From positions 15,314,001 to 15,378,000 of the forward strand of contig OX335655.1 of assembly GCA_946894095.1 (NCBI GenBank): a DNA stretch of 64,000 bases. Reading direction: 5' to 3'. A program made the position numbers and the translations under genes. Below, one piece after another: positions 21,264 through 32,224 of this stretch. How positions within the stretch are numbered: the stretch's first letter is position 1; each line of letters starts with the position of its first letter. The notes under the pieces are model-generated. The model was not told the DNA's origin. It worked only from the letters and a program-made list of their open reading frames with translations, and did not search any database. Origin of the DNA: Incurvaria masculella. Its lineage: Eukaryota > Arthropoda > Insecta > Lepidoptera > Incurvariidae.

Positions 21264-22070
21264 TATTTTAAGTTAACGAATTCATTCAGAAAACTTACCT
21301 CGCCTATGAAACGTATTTACACTTGATAATATTCGACGCAAACATGTCAGCATTACAATATTTACAAGGGTTACGAAGTCGATTTCGATGTAATTGTTGG
21401 AATGAATGAGATGCTCATAATTAATCATTATTAGCTTATTTTTTCTTTTAGAAGGTAGTGCTCGAAAAGCACGAAAAGATATGGTAGAATTGGATAATAC
21501 TTTAGGAAAAATACTGGTAATAATTTTGTAATCCTATAGGATTAATTAATTATAATTAAATCTGCTTAGTCTATGCGTTTTGTATTGTCAGAATTCCGTG
21601 CTGGATTTTGGCTGGGACAGACCGTGCTTATGGACTTATATGAGTATACATTTAGTACCAAAAGGTACTGTGTTGCTTAAAATGACAGACGGCAATTTAG
21701 TAAACAGTTTCAACTATTTATTCTACTCAACCATTTATTAAAAGAAATAATCAATGTACTTAACCGATAAGGACCGGAATTGCAGAGAGTTTGGATGGAG
21801 TCAGAGGGGGTGGAGCGGCAGTCGGCGCGGGGGGACGGATGTTCTCGCCTCCCCTACCCCGCGCCACTCGAGAGCTGACGACATTCTGTCAGCGGGAATG
21901 CGACCGGGAGCACTCTCTCTGCACCTGCCCGCGTAGGGTTGCCAATACCTATCATATCCGCTTATCTTGAAATTGTGAAAAACTTCGAGCGGCTATACGA
22001 ATTAGAGAAAAATAATCTGCTTAAAAATACATGCTTTTAGACATCATTGCAAAAATACGTAAGAACTCAT
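21264..22070. other. No gene recognised
   Basis: AT-rich, with a GC-rich tract at about 21790-21935. I see no repeat copies or convincing frames. Confidence 0.4.
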
Positions 22071-22075
22071 CATTA

Positions 22076-22327
22076 ATTAGTTGGATAAGTGCGTTTCGTT
22101 ACGAATGCGAGCTGTTCCATGGTTCGGAACCTATGTAAAACTGTAGGTAGGTACGGTGGCAGGGTTAAGCCTGCATTGGATGAAACTATGGTTGAAGCGG
22201 CAGTGAACACTTGTCCGTTCAGTGTAGCCGTGCTCATAAAGGGAAAGTTCTGGCATGGCACCTCATTCTCTCGGAAATTAGGTGTATTGGGTTATATCAT
22301 GACGGTAGTCTTGTGGTATTAGCCGTT
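22076..22327 (+). mobile_element. SINE-A body, headless
   Basis: GTTGGATAAGTGCGTTTCGT, CCATGGTTCGGAACCTATG, GAAGCGGCAGTGAACACTTG and TCATGACGGTAGTC follow the family order. The tRNA-like head and the CT-rich linker are missing. Confidence 0.75.
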
Positions 22328-22329
22328 TA

Positions 22330-22905
22330 AGTCAGCAAGAATGATATGAACGTTCCATAAAAAAATCACGACATTAAACTCACCTAACTGCCCCGCTGCC
22401 ACATGAATTGCATAATTTCGAATGTACAGAAAGGAATGGAGAACAAGTGGAATTTGAATCTACAGACACAGTGGCGGACGCGCCCTCACTTCTTCAAATC
22501 AACCGCCAACACGAGGTTTTTCAACGGTAATGTTAAAATCACGCTAGAAAGTTACGACAATAACGAACATTCTCTAGGCCATCAATACACACATCAAATT
22601 TAACTTATTTTGTTAACTTTCATTTATTAAGCTAGGGTAAAAGAGTTCTGTCAACCCTACCTTAGGAATTGTAAATGCTGAACATTATATGCAATCCCGC
22701 GCAGATCGTTTCTTTATTCGAATTGTTTTATTTAGCGTTTATAACGTTTTGTGATTCCCGATAAATGTACCTATGTGATGCAGTTGCGCACAAGTTGCAC
22801 ATTGCAGAAACCGATGCACTTGATCTTGCAGATAAACGCGACTTGTATACCTAGCAGGAATTTTAAGATTTATTAAGTAGGTACGTCTTCAGCGAGTGGC
22901 ACTTC
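22330..22905. other. No gene recognised
   Basis: Single-copy within the window. A 66-codon frame at 22403-22603 has no recognisable motif. Confidence 0.4.
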
Positions 22906-22910
22906 TCACT

Positions 22911-23203
22911 AAAAAACCGGCCAAGTGCGAGTCGGACTCGCACACGAAGGGTTACGTACCATCGTACAAGATTTAACACGAAAAATCACGTTTTTTGTAT
23001 GGGACCCCTCTCGAATTTTTATGATTTTTTTATTTTACCTATTTGGTGTTATAGCGGCAAAATAAATACACACTCTGTGAAAATTTCTGGTGCCTACCTA
23101 TTACGGTTCATGAGATACAGCCCTGTGACAGACGGACGGACGGACAGCGGAGGCTTAGTAATAATGTTCCGTTTTCACCCTTTGGGTACGGAACCCTAAA
23201 AAG
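22911..23203 (+). mobile_element. MINE-like element, full length
   Basis: Runs from AAAAAACCGGCCAAGTGCG to TTTGGGTACGGAACCCTAAA. It contains CAGCCCTGTGACAGACGGAC and a very short array (three GACG units), so it is the short-array form. Confidence 0.9.
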
Positions 23204-24150
23204 GCCGATTATTCACAAAGATTACCCAAGCAATCGTCTACACTTTTCAATTATTTCTTCAATGGAGCTTACCATTGTAAATTATCCCTCCGGGTGAACC
23301 GGGTTAAATCGGACGTATATGTAGTTCCATTTCGTATCATGCTGACTGTCAAACGACGTGTTATTCATACAAGTTAACTGATAAACTAGTTCATTTATCA
23401 TTCATACAATGAACTGATGAACTAAACGGCACAGGCTCTGGTTGGATCAATTTCGTTTTAGACAATTACCCTAGCGGAGCCCGGTGAAATGCGCTCTCGA
23501 TCCCCGAACCAACGACGCATCGCCGGCCCCCGAAATTACTAAGTTTTCGCTTAGTGTTCTCCTTTTTACTCAGCACCTCAGGGTCGCCTATAACCTTCCT
23601 CAACAACTGGGCTATCAAATTCAAAAATATGTTTTTTTAATCTGACTGATTGAACCAGATATTAGCGCATTCAAACGACTCTTCAGCTTTGTTATGTATG
23701 GAAAACAGTGTGTTTCCAGTGCAGCTTTATATTTTTTTATTCTAATTGTGCCTTTGGATTTCATGTTCATAACTTTATTAAAATATTCCATTAAATGAAA
23801 ATAGGTATAGTATAAGTTATTCATTAAATTATGATAAGAATCCCGACCTAACCTCACCGGTAAATTAGTCGGTTCGTGTGTTAGCAGGCACTGAAATTGG
23901 TGGCACGCAACATACTCGGAAGGCGAGTCGCGTGCAGACGGTAGGTTTCGTGCTACAGAAACGGTTAACTTCTGAAGGTGGAGTAGTCGAATCTACCGTG
24001 ACGTTCCCGGCCGGAGGCGTGACCTCGTCCGCCGGTTCATGGCTTGTTAGGAAACGTGTGAAAATAACGAACACGATGTATACCGTACTTGTGTGGTCAC
24101 TGGACTGGATGCTTGAAGCTCTTGTCGTAGAGCGTGAAAATTTGTTTTAA
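23204..24150. other. No gene recognised; one GC-balanced frame
   Basis: Mostly AT-rich. At 23878-24150 an open frame of 90 codons on plus overlaps a 69-codon frame on minus. The segment does not match other repeats here. I cannot recognise either translation and do not call a gene. Confidence 0.35.
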
Positions 24151-24153
24151 AGA

Positions 24154-24370
24154 ATCGGACATGGTTGGCAAATGGAAACACACCGCATTCCCGAAGGAAT
24201 TATGTGCCATGCCAAGACCTTCACTTAAAATTATTTTGGCTACTGTGAACTGGATGGAGACAAGGATAATTTGTCACTGCCGTTTTGATGATCTATTATC
24301 GAATGTACTAACCCCGGCGGAATTAATTCTACTATCCAGTAAGTATAGGATAGAGGACCTACAGTTTTAA
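24154..24370 (-). mobile_element. SINE-A, old body fragment
   Basis: CGGACATGGTTGGCAAATGG, TTATGTGCCATGCCAAGACC, GTGAACTGGATGGAGACAAG and GAGGACCTACAGTTTT follow the family order with heavy divergence and no head. Confidence 0.7.
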
Positions 24371-25165
24371 AAATACCAGTTGTAATGCAGCCATTGTCTG
24401 GTATTAGGTTAGCAATCAGAGGGTTAACAAGACGGAAAATAATGATTTACCTCTGCCTAAAACAAAGGGTACAAAACCCAACATACACAAACAATGGGCA
24501 ATGGGCTAGTATAAAAATAAAATCACTTAATGTAATATTTATTTTCTTGTATTGTATGTATCGTAAGTATTGTACATTTTTAATATTGATTATCAAATAA
24601 TATGAGTATTAATCATTCACATTCCGCTAGTCTTCACAATCGTGCGCATATAACATTAGTAAGGGAACCCTGAAAAAGTATTTAAAAAAAAAATTGCATG
24701 TGATTTTAGTTTTATTTTTAGACTTATGAAAGCAATCATCCAACTCGCCAATTGTGGCCCTCGCAGTTACCCAAAATCTGCATGATTGTAAATATATTTC
24801 GATCAACAGTGGCAAATTGATTTAACCATCAATATAAAACAGATCAGGTAACTTCACTCTCTGTGGGTTACTTACTTCTACAGTTCCTAGCTCCACCTAA
24901 GCTATCGCTATCTTAATTTAGCGTCTACTTGACTTAATTTAGCGTCGGTTTAGGAGTACTTCGTTGCAAGGTCCACATACTTTCTTCGTCGACAGGATCT
25001 TATGATTTGATTATTTTTAAAGCCTTCTGGCTTTCCTCGCAAAGGGAGTTTATGTATGTGGACGTCAAACTTTCAATGAGTGCTACACCCGTTCGATACG
25101 TCACACGCCTGACTTGTGCGGTTTCGGCCCATTGCGACCCGTCCGCAACAAAGTGGCAAGTGCGA
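24371..25165. other. AT-rich, no gene recognised
   Basis: I see nothing beyond short chance frames. The phrase TTAATTTAGCGTC occurs twice, about 25 bp apart, near 24915-24945. Confidence 0.45.
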
Positions 25166-25169
25166 GGAT

Positions 25170-25385
25170 TTACGACAAGAACCTAGCGCAGCGCAAGTGT
25201 AGGATCGTAAAAGGAGTTGCACCGTGAATGGCGGCGCTGCATGAATGGAGCGAGCGGAGTGCGCGACGTGGCCGTGGCGCGCGCGCGGCGTGCGTGTGCG
25301 CTGCGGGGAGGCGGGGGACTGCACGAGGAGGGGGGGGGGGGGGAGAACGCGCGCGTGCCCGCAGCCGTGGAGTAAGCAAGGAGCA
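25170..25385. promoter_or_regulatory. CpG-rich island with G homopolymer
   Basis: Dense in CG (GGCGCGCGCGCGGCG) with a run of 14 or more G at about 25331-25344. Frames are open on both strands because of base composition. It is a possible promoter or enhancer, or a G-quadruplex-forming site. No exon is identifiable. Confidence 0.35.
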
Positions 25386-25863
25386 GCCGCCAGGTTCTTG
25401 TCGGAGATTCAAAATTATACTCAAAACAGCTTTATTTCATGGAACTAGAGTTCTTATGACCATTGTCATTGTAAAATAGTGTTTGGCTTCTTAGTTATAA
25501 AGTCCGAAAGTTCGAATGTTTCGCGCGTTTTATACAATAACTTTGGATGTGGATTACTCAATGACAAAATTAAAACATGTTAAAGAGAGTAGACCAGACC
25601 TAGCTTGTGTCATGAAAAATTATAATTTTTTACTACAGCGGTCGTGATTTACTTTTAGCTACTCGTTTTGTGTAATTAAAATTTTCGTAAATTTTACCAA
25701 ATCAAACATTAAAGCAGACAATTGTGGACATGTTGCATCCTCCTCATCACGGAGCCTGTCTTTTTCTTTGAAACAGAGAAGGTCTCAGAGCGCAATAGCA
25801 CGGTTTTGTACCGTGTCCGCGAATGAGTTGGTCCCGCCGGGAAGAGCCACCTTAAAAACGACC

Positions 25864-26106
25864 AGGGGGTTACCATGGTAAATAACTCGCCAAGTGAATA
25901 CAGGTGAACAGGCAAGAGAGTGATGAAATATGACGTTAAATGCACACCGTACAATGACAATTGGTAAATTTCAGTTCACTTGGCCGAATGACATGTCGTT
26001 TGACATTTAGCTTAGTACGAAATGCAACTAAACGTTAAATTTAATAACTCTCTTGCCTGTTGAGCAGCCATTTACCCGGCGAGTTTACTTTCCATGGTAA
26101 CCCCCC
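25864..26106. mobile_element. MITE-G copy 1
   Basis: About 243 bp. The left end GGGGGTTACCATGGTAAATA, then ACTCGCC, is mirrored by GGCGAGT...CCATGGTAACCCCCC at the right. The arms also share the CAGGTGAACAGGCAAGAGAG / CTCTCTTGCCTGTTGAGCAG pairing. There is no ORF. Confidence 0.85.
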
Positions 26107-26204
26107 TCATCCCCCTTGTAAGCTATGCCCCCCATTAAATCGTAGTCAAGTAATTATGTATTCATTCATTTACATTGAAAATCACTGTCGTAATTATACA
26201 TATA

Positions 26205-26818
26205 ATTAACCGACTTCAAAAAAGGAGGAGGTTATCAATTCGTCTGTATGTTTTTTTTGTTTTTTTTTTATGTTTGTTACCTCATAACTTTTGCCTGGGT
26301 GAACCGATTTTGATGATTATTTTTTTAAATGATAGCTAGTGCTTCCCAAGTGGTCCCATTTTAATTTGGTTAAGTTCTGACAATGATATCCATGAGAAAA
26401 TCATAAAAGTCTTAAATTTGTATTAAGATGTGCGCGACAAATGGACGAATAACTCAATATAACGCCAACCGATTTCGGTGATTCTTTTTTTATTGGAAAG
26501 GACGTGTACAAATTAGTAAGTGTACTTCAGATTCACTAAAAATAAACAAATAAAAAAAAATTAACAAAAAAAAACCGACTTCAAAGAAAAAGCACTAAAA
26601 AGTAAAAAATAATTTCCATTTTTGTAGTTACGATTTTTGTTATTTTTTGAGTCGGTGTCAGCCAAGGTAGCCAAGGTTCTCTTGATTGGCGCAGCGCGTG
26701 CCCGGCTGACGCCGACTCAAAAAATAACAAAAATCGTAACAACAAAAATGGAAATTATTTTTTACTTTTTAGTGCTTTTTCTTTGAAGTCGGTTATTTTT
26801 TTTTGTAAATTTTTTTTA
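26205..26818 (-). mobile_element. Foldback element FB600 copy 2
   Basis: Inverted relative to the copy at 8.3 kb. The spacer side begins AACCGACTTCAAAAAAGGAG at 26208. The palindromic core lies at 26560-26812 with the same GC-rich centre in reverse (GGCGCAGCGCGTGCCCGG). It is about 40 bp longer than copy 1, from small indels in the spacer. Confidence 0.85.
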
Positions 26819-26839
26819 TTCTCCAACACACATTACTTA

Positions 26840-27144
26840 TTATAAAATACATCTTGTACATTTGAAGTTTCTGAACCTGGTAGCGGTGCCCATTAAACTA
26901 TGTAAAAAAATCTCCTCCATGGGCACCGACTGTGGAAAGGTTCCCATAACGCTCGCTGCGTTCCCCCTCTGCACGGCCAGGCTGATGCATTGGAGCAGGA
27001 ACGAGCCGGCTCGATTGCCTCCGGACGATTCGCGCAGCCTGTTACTCAGCTCGCTCAACAATTGTTTTCCGGCTGCCCAAAAGGGTTCTAGCGACTCTAT
27101 TGCGAAAGGGATAAAGTTATAATTTTGGTTAATAATGTCCTAAC
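26840..27144 (-). pseudogene. Retroelement-type protein C-terminal fragment
   Basis: A minus-strand open frame of about 100 codons without an upstream continuation, because a stop lies near 27145. The translation contains NFIPFAIESLEPFWAAGKQ and RAGSFLLQ, then ISLAVQRGNAASVMGTFPQ. It reads like a real, once-conserved protein tail. From memory, similar tails (F-x-P-x-A-x-E-T/S-L-G ... Q-R-G-N-A-A-S) end ORFs of animal reverse-transcriptase elements, but I cannot assign the clade. It sits inside a pair of inverted repeats (25775 and 27346). Confidence 0.45.
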
Positions 27145-27408
27145 TAAATTGATACATGATCTGTGTCTATCTCTATATGTATGAATCTGTTAATGTTTTG
27201 TTTTAATCGACACCGAATAAAATTAAAGCAAACGTAACAATTTCATACATATTGTTTAGTTCGACTCAGGATACTGAAACAAGGCCTTCGCGAGGAACAA
27301 CGCTGAGCCTTCACGCCCCAAATCCCTAGCATTACTCTCCCAGCGTGACTAACTAATTCGCGGGCACGGTGTAAAACCGTGCTATTGCGCTCTGGGACCT
27401 TCTCTGTT

Positions 27409-27773
27409 TAAAAAACCGGCCAAGTGCGAGTCGGACGGTTCCGTACCATCATAAAAAAAAACAAAAAAAACACCTTTTTTGTATGGGAGCCCCCTTTAAT
27501 TTTATTAATTTTTTAATCTTACCTATTTGTTGTTGTAGCGGCAAAATAAATACACACTCTGTGAAAATGTCAGCTGTCTACCTGTTACGGTTACTGAGAT
27601 ACAGCCCTGTGACAGACGGACAGACGGACGGACGGACGGACGGACGGACGGACGGACGGACGGACGGACGGACGGACGGACGGACGGACGGACGGACGGA
27701 CGGACGGACGGACGGACAGCGGAGGCTTAGTAATAGGGTTCCGTTTTCACCCTTTGGGTACGGAACCTTAAAA
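27409..27773 (+). mobile_element. MINE-like element with long GACG array
   Basis: A full element whose tetranucleotide array (about 27613-27717) holds roughly 25 GACG/GACA units, far longer than other copies in the window. The end is TTTGGGTACGGAACCTTAAA. The apparent protein across it is only the array read in frame. Confidence 0.9.
27613..27717 (+). repeat. (GACG)n microsatellite
   Basis: About 105 bp of near-pure GACG with an early GACA variant, internal to the MINE-like element. Likely length-polymorphic. Confidence 0.95.
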
Positions 27774-27774
27774 A

Positions 27775-28340
27775 CTAAAACGTGCAGACACAGAATTTTT
27801 TTTTATGCGACCTGACATGGATGGCTAATACCACACAACTACCGTTATGATATTAGCCCAATACACCACATTCCCGAAGGAATTAGGTGCCATGCCAGGA
27901 CCTTCCCTTTATGAGCACGGCTACATTGAACTGGATGGAAAACACGGACAATTTTTCATTGCCGCTTCGACCATCTTTTCATCCAATGCGATGGCACCAA
28001 CCCGGGCGGGCTTAAACCCTACCACCTAGTAGGGGAAGGGGACCTACAGTTTTACATGGATTCCGAACCATGGAGCAGCTCGCATTCGTGACGAAATGCG
28101 TTTATCGAACTCTGAAAGAGAAAGACAGTGGTGCAAGTTGGTATTGAACCCGGGCCTCTGGTACGCTAGGCCAGTCCCCGCGCCACGAGGCTACGATTCG
28201 ACAGATATTTGTTGCCTGATAGATACCAAATATTGAGTAAATTATAAGAGTGGTTTTCAAATGATCAGTAAACTACGTTTTCTGATGCTTACGGGCCCAC
28301 CATAACAAATACAAAATTCGTTTGGAAATCAATGGAAAAC
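27775..28340 (+). mobile_element. MITE-H fragment split by SINE-A
   Basis: The short left piece ending GTGCAGACACAGA at about 27794 and the right piece from ACAGATATTTGTTGCCTG at 28200 are contiguous in the intact copy at 33.6-33.9 kb. The repeated ACAGA is the target duplication of the SINE between them. Confidence 0.6.
27795..28196 (-). mobile_element. SINE-A, full length, tRNA head type 1
   Basis: On plus: a T-run, ATGCGACCTGACATGGATGG, the full body, the GAAAGAGAAAGACAG linker and the head at 28135-28196. In reverse complement the A box is TAGCCTCGTGGCG (28181-28193) and the B box GGTTCAATACC (28140-28150). It is one of the two cleanest tRNA-headed copies. Confidence 0.9.
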
Positions 28341-28463
28341 GACTATGAAAATGTTAATGAAAACGAATTTATATGAATAGTACTTAACTGTGTTTTTCTA
28401 TGAAAATTGTCTGATGACGGCAAAATTAAAATCTACCTGATTCGACTGAAGACATTTTTACCA

Positions 28464-28702
28464 GAGGGTCCATTCAGAGCAAGAGTGAGTTCGAGTTCGG
28501 GAGTGAGTTAACCTAAAAATAGATGGGAAATATATTATTATTTAAATAACGGAACCGTTATTTATAATTCCAACGTATTTACGGGACAAACCAGATTGTA
28601 ACTGTAATGATGTTCTAGAAGTGTGGAAACAGTAACTATTTAAAAAAGTGAGTTGATATTTAGTGGCGAATTCGAACTCACTCTTACTCTGAATGGACCC
28701 CC
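28464..28702. mobile_element. MITE-240 copy 1
   Basis: About 239 bp with inverted ends GGGTCCATTCAGAGCAAGAG and CTCTTACTCTGAATGGACCC, then inner arms GAGTTCGAGTTCG / CGAATTCGAACTC. The centre carries the small palindrome AACGGAACCGTT. There is no ORF. Copies are at 32461 and 36858. Confidence 0.85.
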
Positions 28703-28839
28703 TGAAATAATAAGAAGCGTCCTAACACAGAAATTGATTGACAGATGTTAGAAGCCAAAAGTTTGGTTTTCAAATAATTTCCAATTGAAAACAATTTTAA
28801 ATTTACAATAAAACATTTAATTTGTCACTAACCAATTTC

Positions 28840-28912
28840 GCCACCTGCTTGTATACCCATTATTTGGAATTCTCCTACAGTCCCTCTTCGCGTAATCAAT
28901 GCCTCCTACTAA
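28840..28912 (+). repeat. rep-Q copy 1
   Basis: GCCACCTGCTTGTATACCCA, TTTGGAATTCTCCTACAG and CCTACTAACAC recur in order at 31580-31735 (with a longer interior) and in part at 47630-47670. The class is unknown, possibly a retroelement tail. Confidence 0.5.
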
Positions 28913-28925
28913 CACAGTATTTAAG

Positions 28926-29023
28926 TTTTGAATTTCAGCGACATCTACATTTGAAGCATTGTAATCAGATTTTGAAAATATTCTGAAAAAGTATTGGTCG
29001 TGACATTCGTCGGAAGCAGGCTT
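28926..29023 (-). mobile_element. SINE-X monomer with 13-bp target duplication
   Basis: Reversed body (TTTCAGCGACATCTACATTT to CATTCGTCGGAAGCAGG) without the tRNA-like head. Identical 13-mers CACAGTATTTAAG flank it at 28913-28925 and 29024-29036, showing a retroposed insertion 5' truncated at the head. Confidence 0.85.
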
Positions 29024-29094
29024 CACAGTATTTAAGATTATATCTACATACATTTATTTAACGCAATACCCGCGAATGGTATGTTTTGCTGGTT

Positions 29095-29205
29095 CGGGTC
29101 CAGCCTTGCAGTATATTCGTAAAGTAGTTTTTTTTACATGGATCTTTCCTGAATTAATGTGCCCTTGCTTCACGGTCGATTATACATACATATATGTCAC
29201 ATACC
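29095..29205. mobile_element. MITE-P half copy
   Basis: CCAGCCTTGCAGTATATTCG, a T-run, then TTGCTTCACGGTCGATTATA and a TACA run. The left terminal arm is missing. Confidence 0.6.
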
Positions 29206-31160
29206 TAGCTGTAATATGACCTGCAGCCAAAAAGATAATTTGTCTAAAAATATAATGATTTGCCAAAAATATAAAGGTATTCCTGCAGAGGCCACATCTG
29301 TTGCCTTCGGCCGTCGGCGAGGCGGCGGCGGCAGGTAACTGCAGTTGTTTCGGCAACAGACCGCTGCGCAAGGTGCAATCGACGGGATGCACTCGGCTCA
29401 ACTACCGAGCACAATGCAGGCGCATCCTGTCTCGCGAAAATCATCCATCATGCATTCCATAATTGTATGTAGAGAGTTCATTCTGTGGGTGGGTAGATTG
29501 TCTTCAGAATAACACCGTGAATTTATTGTTTCTTCAATTCTTTGATAAAAGATTAAAGAAAATGGTTCTAAGAACTGAAAAGAGAGGTGCTTTCGTTAAT
29601 TTTTCGTTAAGTTTAATTTTCGTTTTAAAAAATACATTTTTGGTTTCGTTTTAATGGATTCTGGCAATATTACATTACCATGGTGTGTAATGTATATGTT
29701 AGGGATAACATATGGTATGGAATATAAGCAATAAATTAAGAGAAACATATAAATCAAATAAAGCACGACGTATCAAACATTTCCCAATGTACAGATGTAT
29801 CTGAACTCTACATAGAGTAAGGACTAGCTGCAGAAATAAACATCAACAATGAAATTCCATGAATATTTCGCAAATACTTATTTTTATTTTATAAAGTTAA
29901 CAACTTAGCTGTTTCACAAAAAAAACGACAACTGCTTGACATGTTAAAGGCCTTTTTTACTCTTCGCTCAAGTTTCTGATGTGTCTATGAATTTAAATGT
30001 TATTATGCACGAGTAGAAGGTTGAACCTGTTACCTAAAGGTACAAAATAAATAGGACCTAAAGGCTGGCCCCATACTACAAGCGAAAACAAACTCAAGTG
30101 CTAATCGTTTACGCGCGTACGCCTCTATATGTGCCTGATTCGCCCGTTGTGTGTAAACTGGCATTGAAATCCTATTTATTTCGTATACACACTACGTTCT
30201 TTGCCTGTGCTCTCTGCACATACACCTTACAAGCTCTATGATATCAGGTGACACATGACATTGTGTCGAGAACTCTGCTATTGTCTCCTTTGACATTGTT
30301 CTCCTGTGCCTTCACAGCTTCGAACCTGTTCCTCTGATAAGTAGATAGGCATGATTGTATTAAAATATAAAACTAAACGGTTAAATATTTTTTCATCTTT
30401 TTTAAACTGCCTATATAAACATGCAGGTATCGCGCACACGCTATAAGTAGTACACAATTTTGCTATATTAGTTTAAATATTTCTGCACGTATACCTACAA
30501 TTATTTTCTACTATATTACATACACATACCATGTCGTCGCTACATTCTCTTACCCCAGAGCCTAGGCACATGCCAAGGTATCAAGGCACGCACAAATATC
30601 GAGAAAATAATTATTTGTTCACTTAAAACAATAGATTGTCCTCGATGTAATTTAACATGCACGTCAAGCGATAAACGGTTAAAAGAACAGTAGTTTAGAC
30701 TATACATTCGACTTCTTCGTCCATGCCTCTTTGTAAGTAAAATAATTGTTTGGGTTGGGTTAGGTTAGGTTAGGTTAGGTTAGCAAATCATGCGATGAAA
30801 CGCAAACGTACACACGCTGATAAAGTACATATGTCGCCGAATGATTCAATAAACGCACGCGATTATACCCTCCATTAAGCGCAGTTCGCATTGTGGAGAG
30901 GAATTCATAAGTTGGCTCGAGTATTTCTTGCTTGTTCGCTGAGTTGTTCGTCCGGTGAGCGACAAAAGAACAAAATAGCGGAAGTTCGAGACGCGTGCGG
31001 TGCGCGCGTAGCGCCGCGCGGCGCGTTTACACGCCGGCGTATTCAGGTTTGTATTTGAAGTTGTTTGCATTAAAATGATTACTAGCTCGGTCATAAAAAA
31101 TATTGTTTCCATAACGAACGTGATAGTGTGTAGAATACACCGCGAAGCAAGGACTTAATA
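29206..31160. other. No gene recognised
   Basis: AT-rich for most of its length. Contains the TTAGG run at 30760 and a CpG-rich patch at 30990-31045. A GC-rich tract at 29290-29400 has frames on both strands with no recognisable product. Confidence 0.4.
30760..30783 (+). repeat. Short (TTAGG)n telomere-type run
   Basis: Four full TTAGG units plus TTAG, preceded by two TTGGG-type units (30750-30759). TTAGG is the canonical insect telomere repeat. This run is internal and short, so it is an interstitial trace and not a telomere. Confidence 0.9.
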
Positions 31161-31162
31161 AT

Positions 31163-31395
31163 ATATACTTCTACTTCTTCTTCAGCCTTTTGTTGTCCAC
31201 TGCTGGACGTAGTCCTCTCCCAGACTTCGCCAAGCTGTGCGGTCTCCTGTTTTTCTTCGCCAGTTGCCACCTGCTGTCTGACGTATATCGTCTGACCAAC
31301 GTGCTGGCGGTTTGCCGACGCTTCTTTTCCCTGTGTAGGGTCTCCACATCAAGACTTCGTGCTCCATCTGTGGTCATCTCTGCGACATACGTCTC
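31163..31395 (-). mobile_element. RTE-type LINE 3' end, second subfamily
   Basis: Minus-strand translation gives LMWRPYTGKRSVGKPPARW, then SDDIRQTAGGNW and, near the C-terminus, LGEDYVQQWTTKG. This fits the RTE/BovB-like RT tail. The 3' side on plus begins with a TTC-rich run. It is more diverged from the 1.1, 36.1 and 59.3 kb fragments than they are from one another. Confidence 0.85.
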
Positions 31396-31579
31396 TGCTA
31401 TAATATATACTGCAACCAGCAATTTAGCCTTTTGAAAATTGAAAGACGATTCGCCTACCAATTGTTTTGTTAATTTTTTATTGCTTATTAGTTATCAATA
31501 GGCAGTAGACTGCACTAGGATTTGTCATTTATGATTTGCCAGTTCAACAAAACTCAGCGAAAAAGAATTGGCGAGAAAC

Positions 31580-31735
31580 TGCAGCCACCTGCTCTATACT
31601 CATCATTCGGAATTCTCCTACAGCAGAAACGGCATAAACCCAACCGCCACAAATGGATCTTTGACGCACGTACGTTTTTCTTGCAAATGCCACAACACCT
31701 ACTGTGACGTTTACGGTCCTACTAACACCGTGTTA
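31580..31735 (+). repeat. rep-Q copy 2
   Basis: GCCACCTGCTCTATACTCAT, CGGAATTCTCCTACAGCAG and CCTACTAACACCGTGTTAAG mark the family. Open frames here are incidental. Confidence 0.5.
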
Positions 31736-31934
31736 AGGATTATAGAAACACTGATTTAATACTTTACTTGCGTGCGTTACGAAAATATACAAATCAAGTA
31801 CATAACTTGCTTTGTATATTTTCGAAAAAGTATATTTGAATTTCTGTGTTCCCCCACTGTTGGTATCACTGAAGAGTTGATACCCACACCCGAATGTTGG
31901 TATCACTGAAGAGAAAGTAATAGATACTTCCTTT

Positions 31935-32213
31935 TTAGGGTTCCGTACCCAAAGGGTGAAAACGGAACCCTATTACTAAGCCTCCGCTGTCCGTCCGTCC
32001 GTCCGTCTGTCACAGGGCTGTATCTCATGAACCGTAATAGGTAGGCAGCTGAAATTTTCACTGATTGTGTATTTATTTAGCCGCTATAACAACAAAGAGA
32101 TAAAATTAAAAAATAATCAAAATAAACATACAAAAAACGTGATTTTTTTGTGTTAAGGCTTGTACGATGGTACGGAACCCTTCTTGTGCGAATCCGACTC
32201 GCACTTGGCCGAT
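31935..32213 (-). mobile_element. MINE-like element, full length
   Basis: Minus-strand copy from TTTTTAGGGTTCCGTACCCA to CGACTCGCACTTGGCCGATT. The tetranucleotide array is short (three GTCC units plus GTCT). The head is mutated to GAATCCGACTCG. Confidence 0.9.
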
Positions 32214-32224
32214 TTTATTTATTT

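Noticed and set aside
25331..25344. Poly-G run as a sequencing artefact
   Set aside because: It could be an artefact of homopolymer calling, but I cannot judge this without reads. It lies in a GC-rich island where such runs occur naturally, so I left it as part of that feature.
27483..27815. Protein with repeated TDGR units
   Set aside because: It is the (GACG)n microsatellite of a MINE-like element read in frame.
28135..28196. tRNA gene on the minus strand
   Set aside because: A and B boxes are present but there is no acceptor-stem pairing, and the unit continues into the SINE-A body. The same holds for the heads at 9.1, 11.7, 21.2, 41.2 and 54.7 kb.
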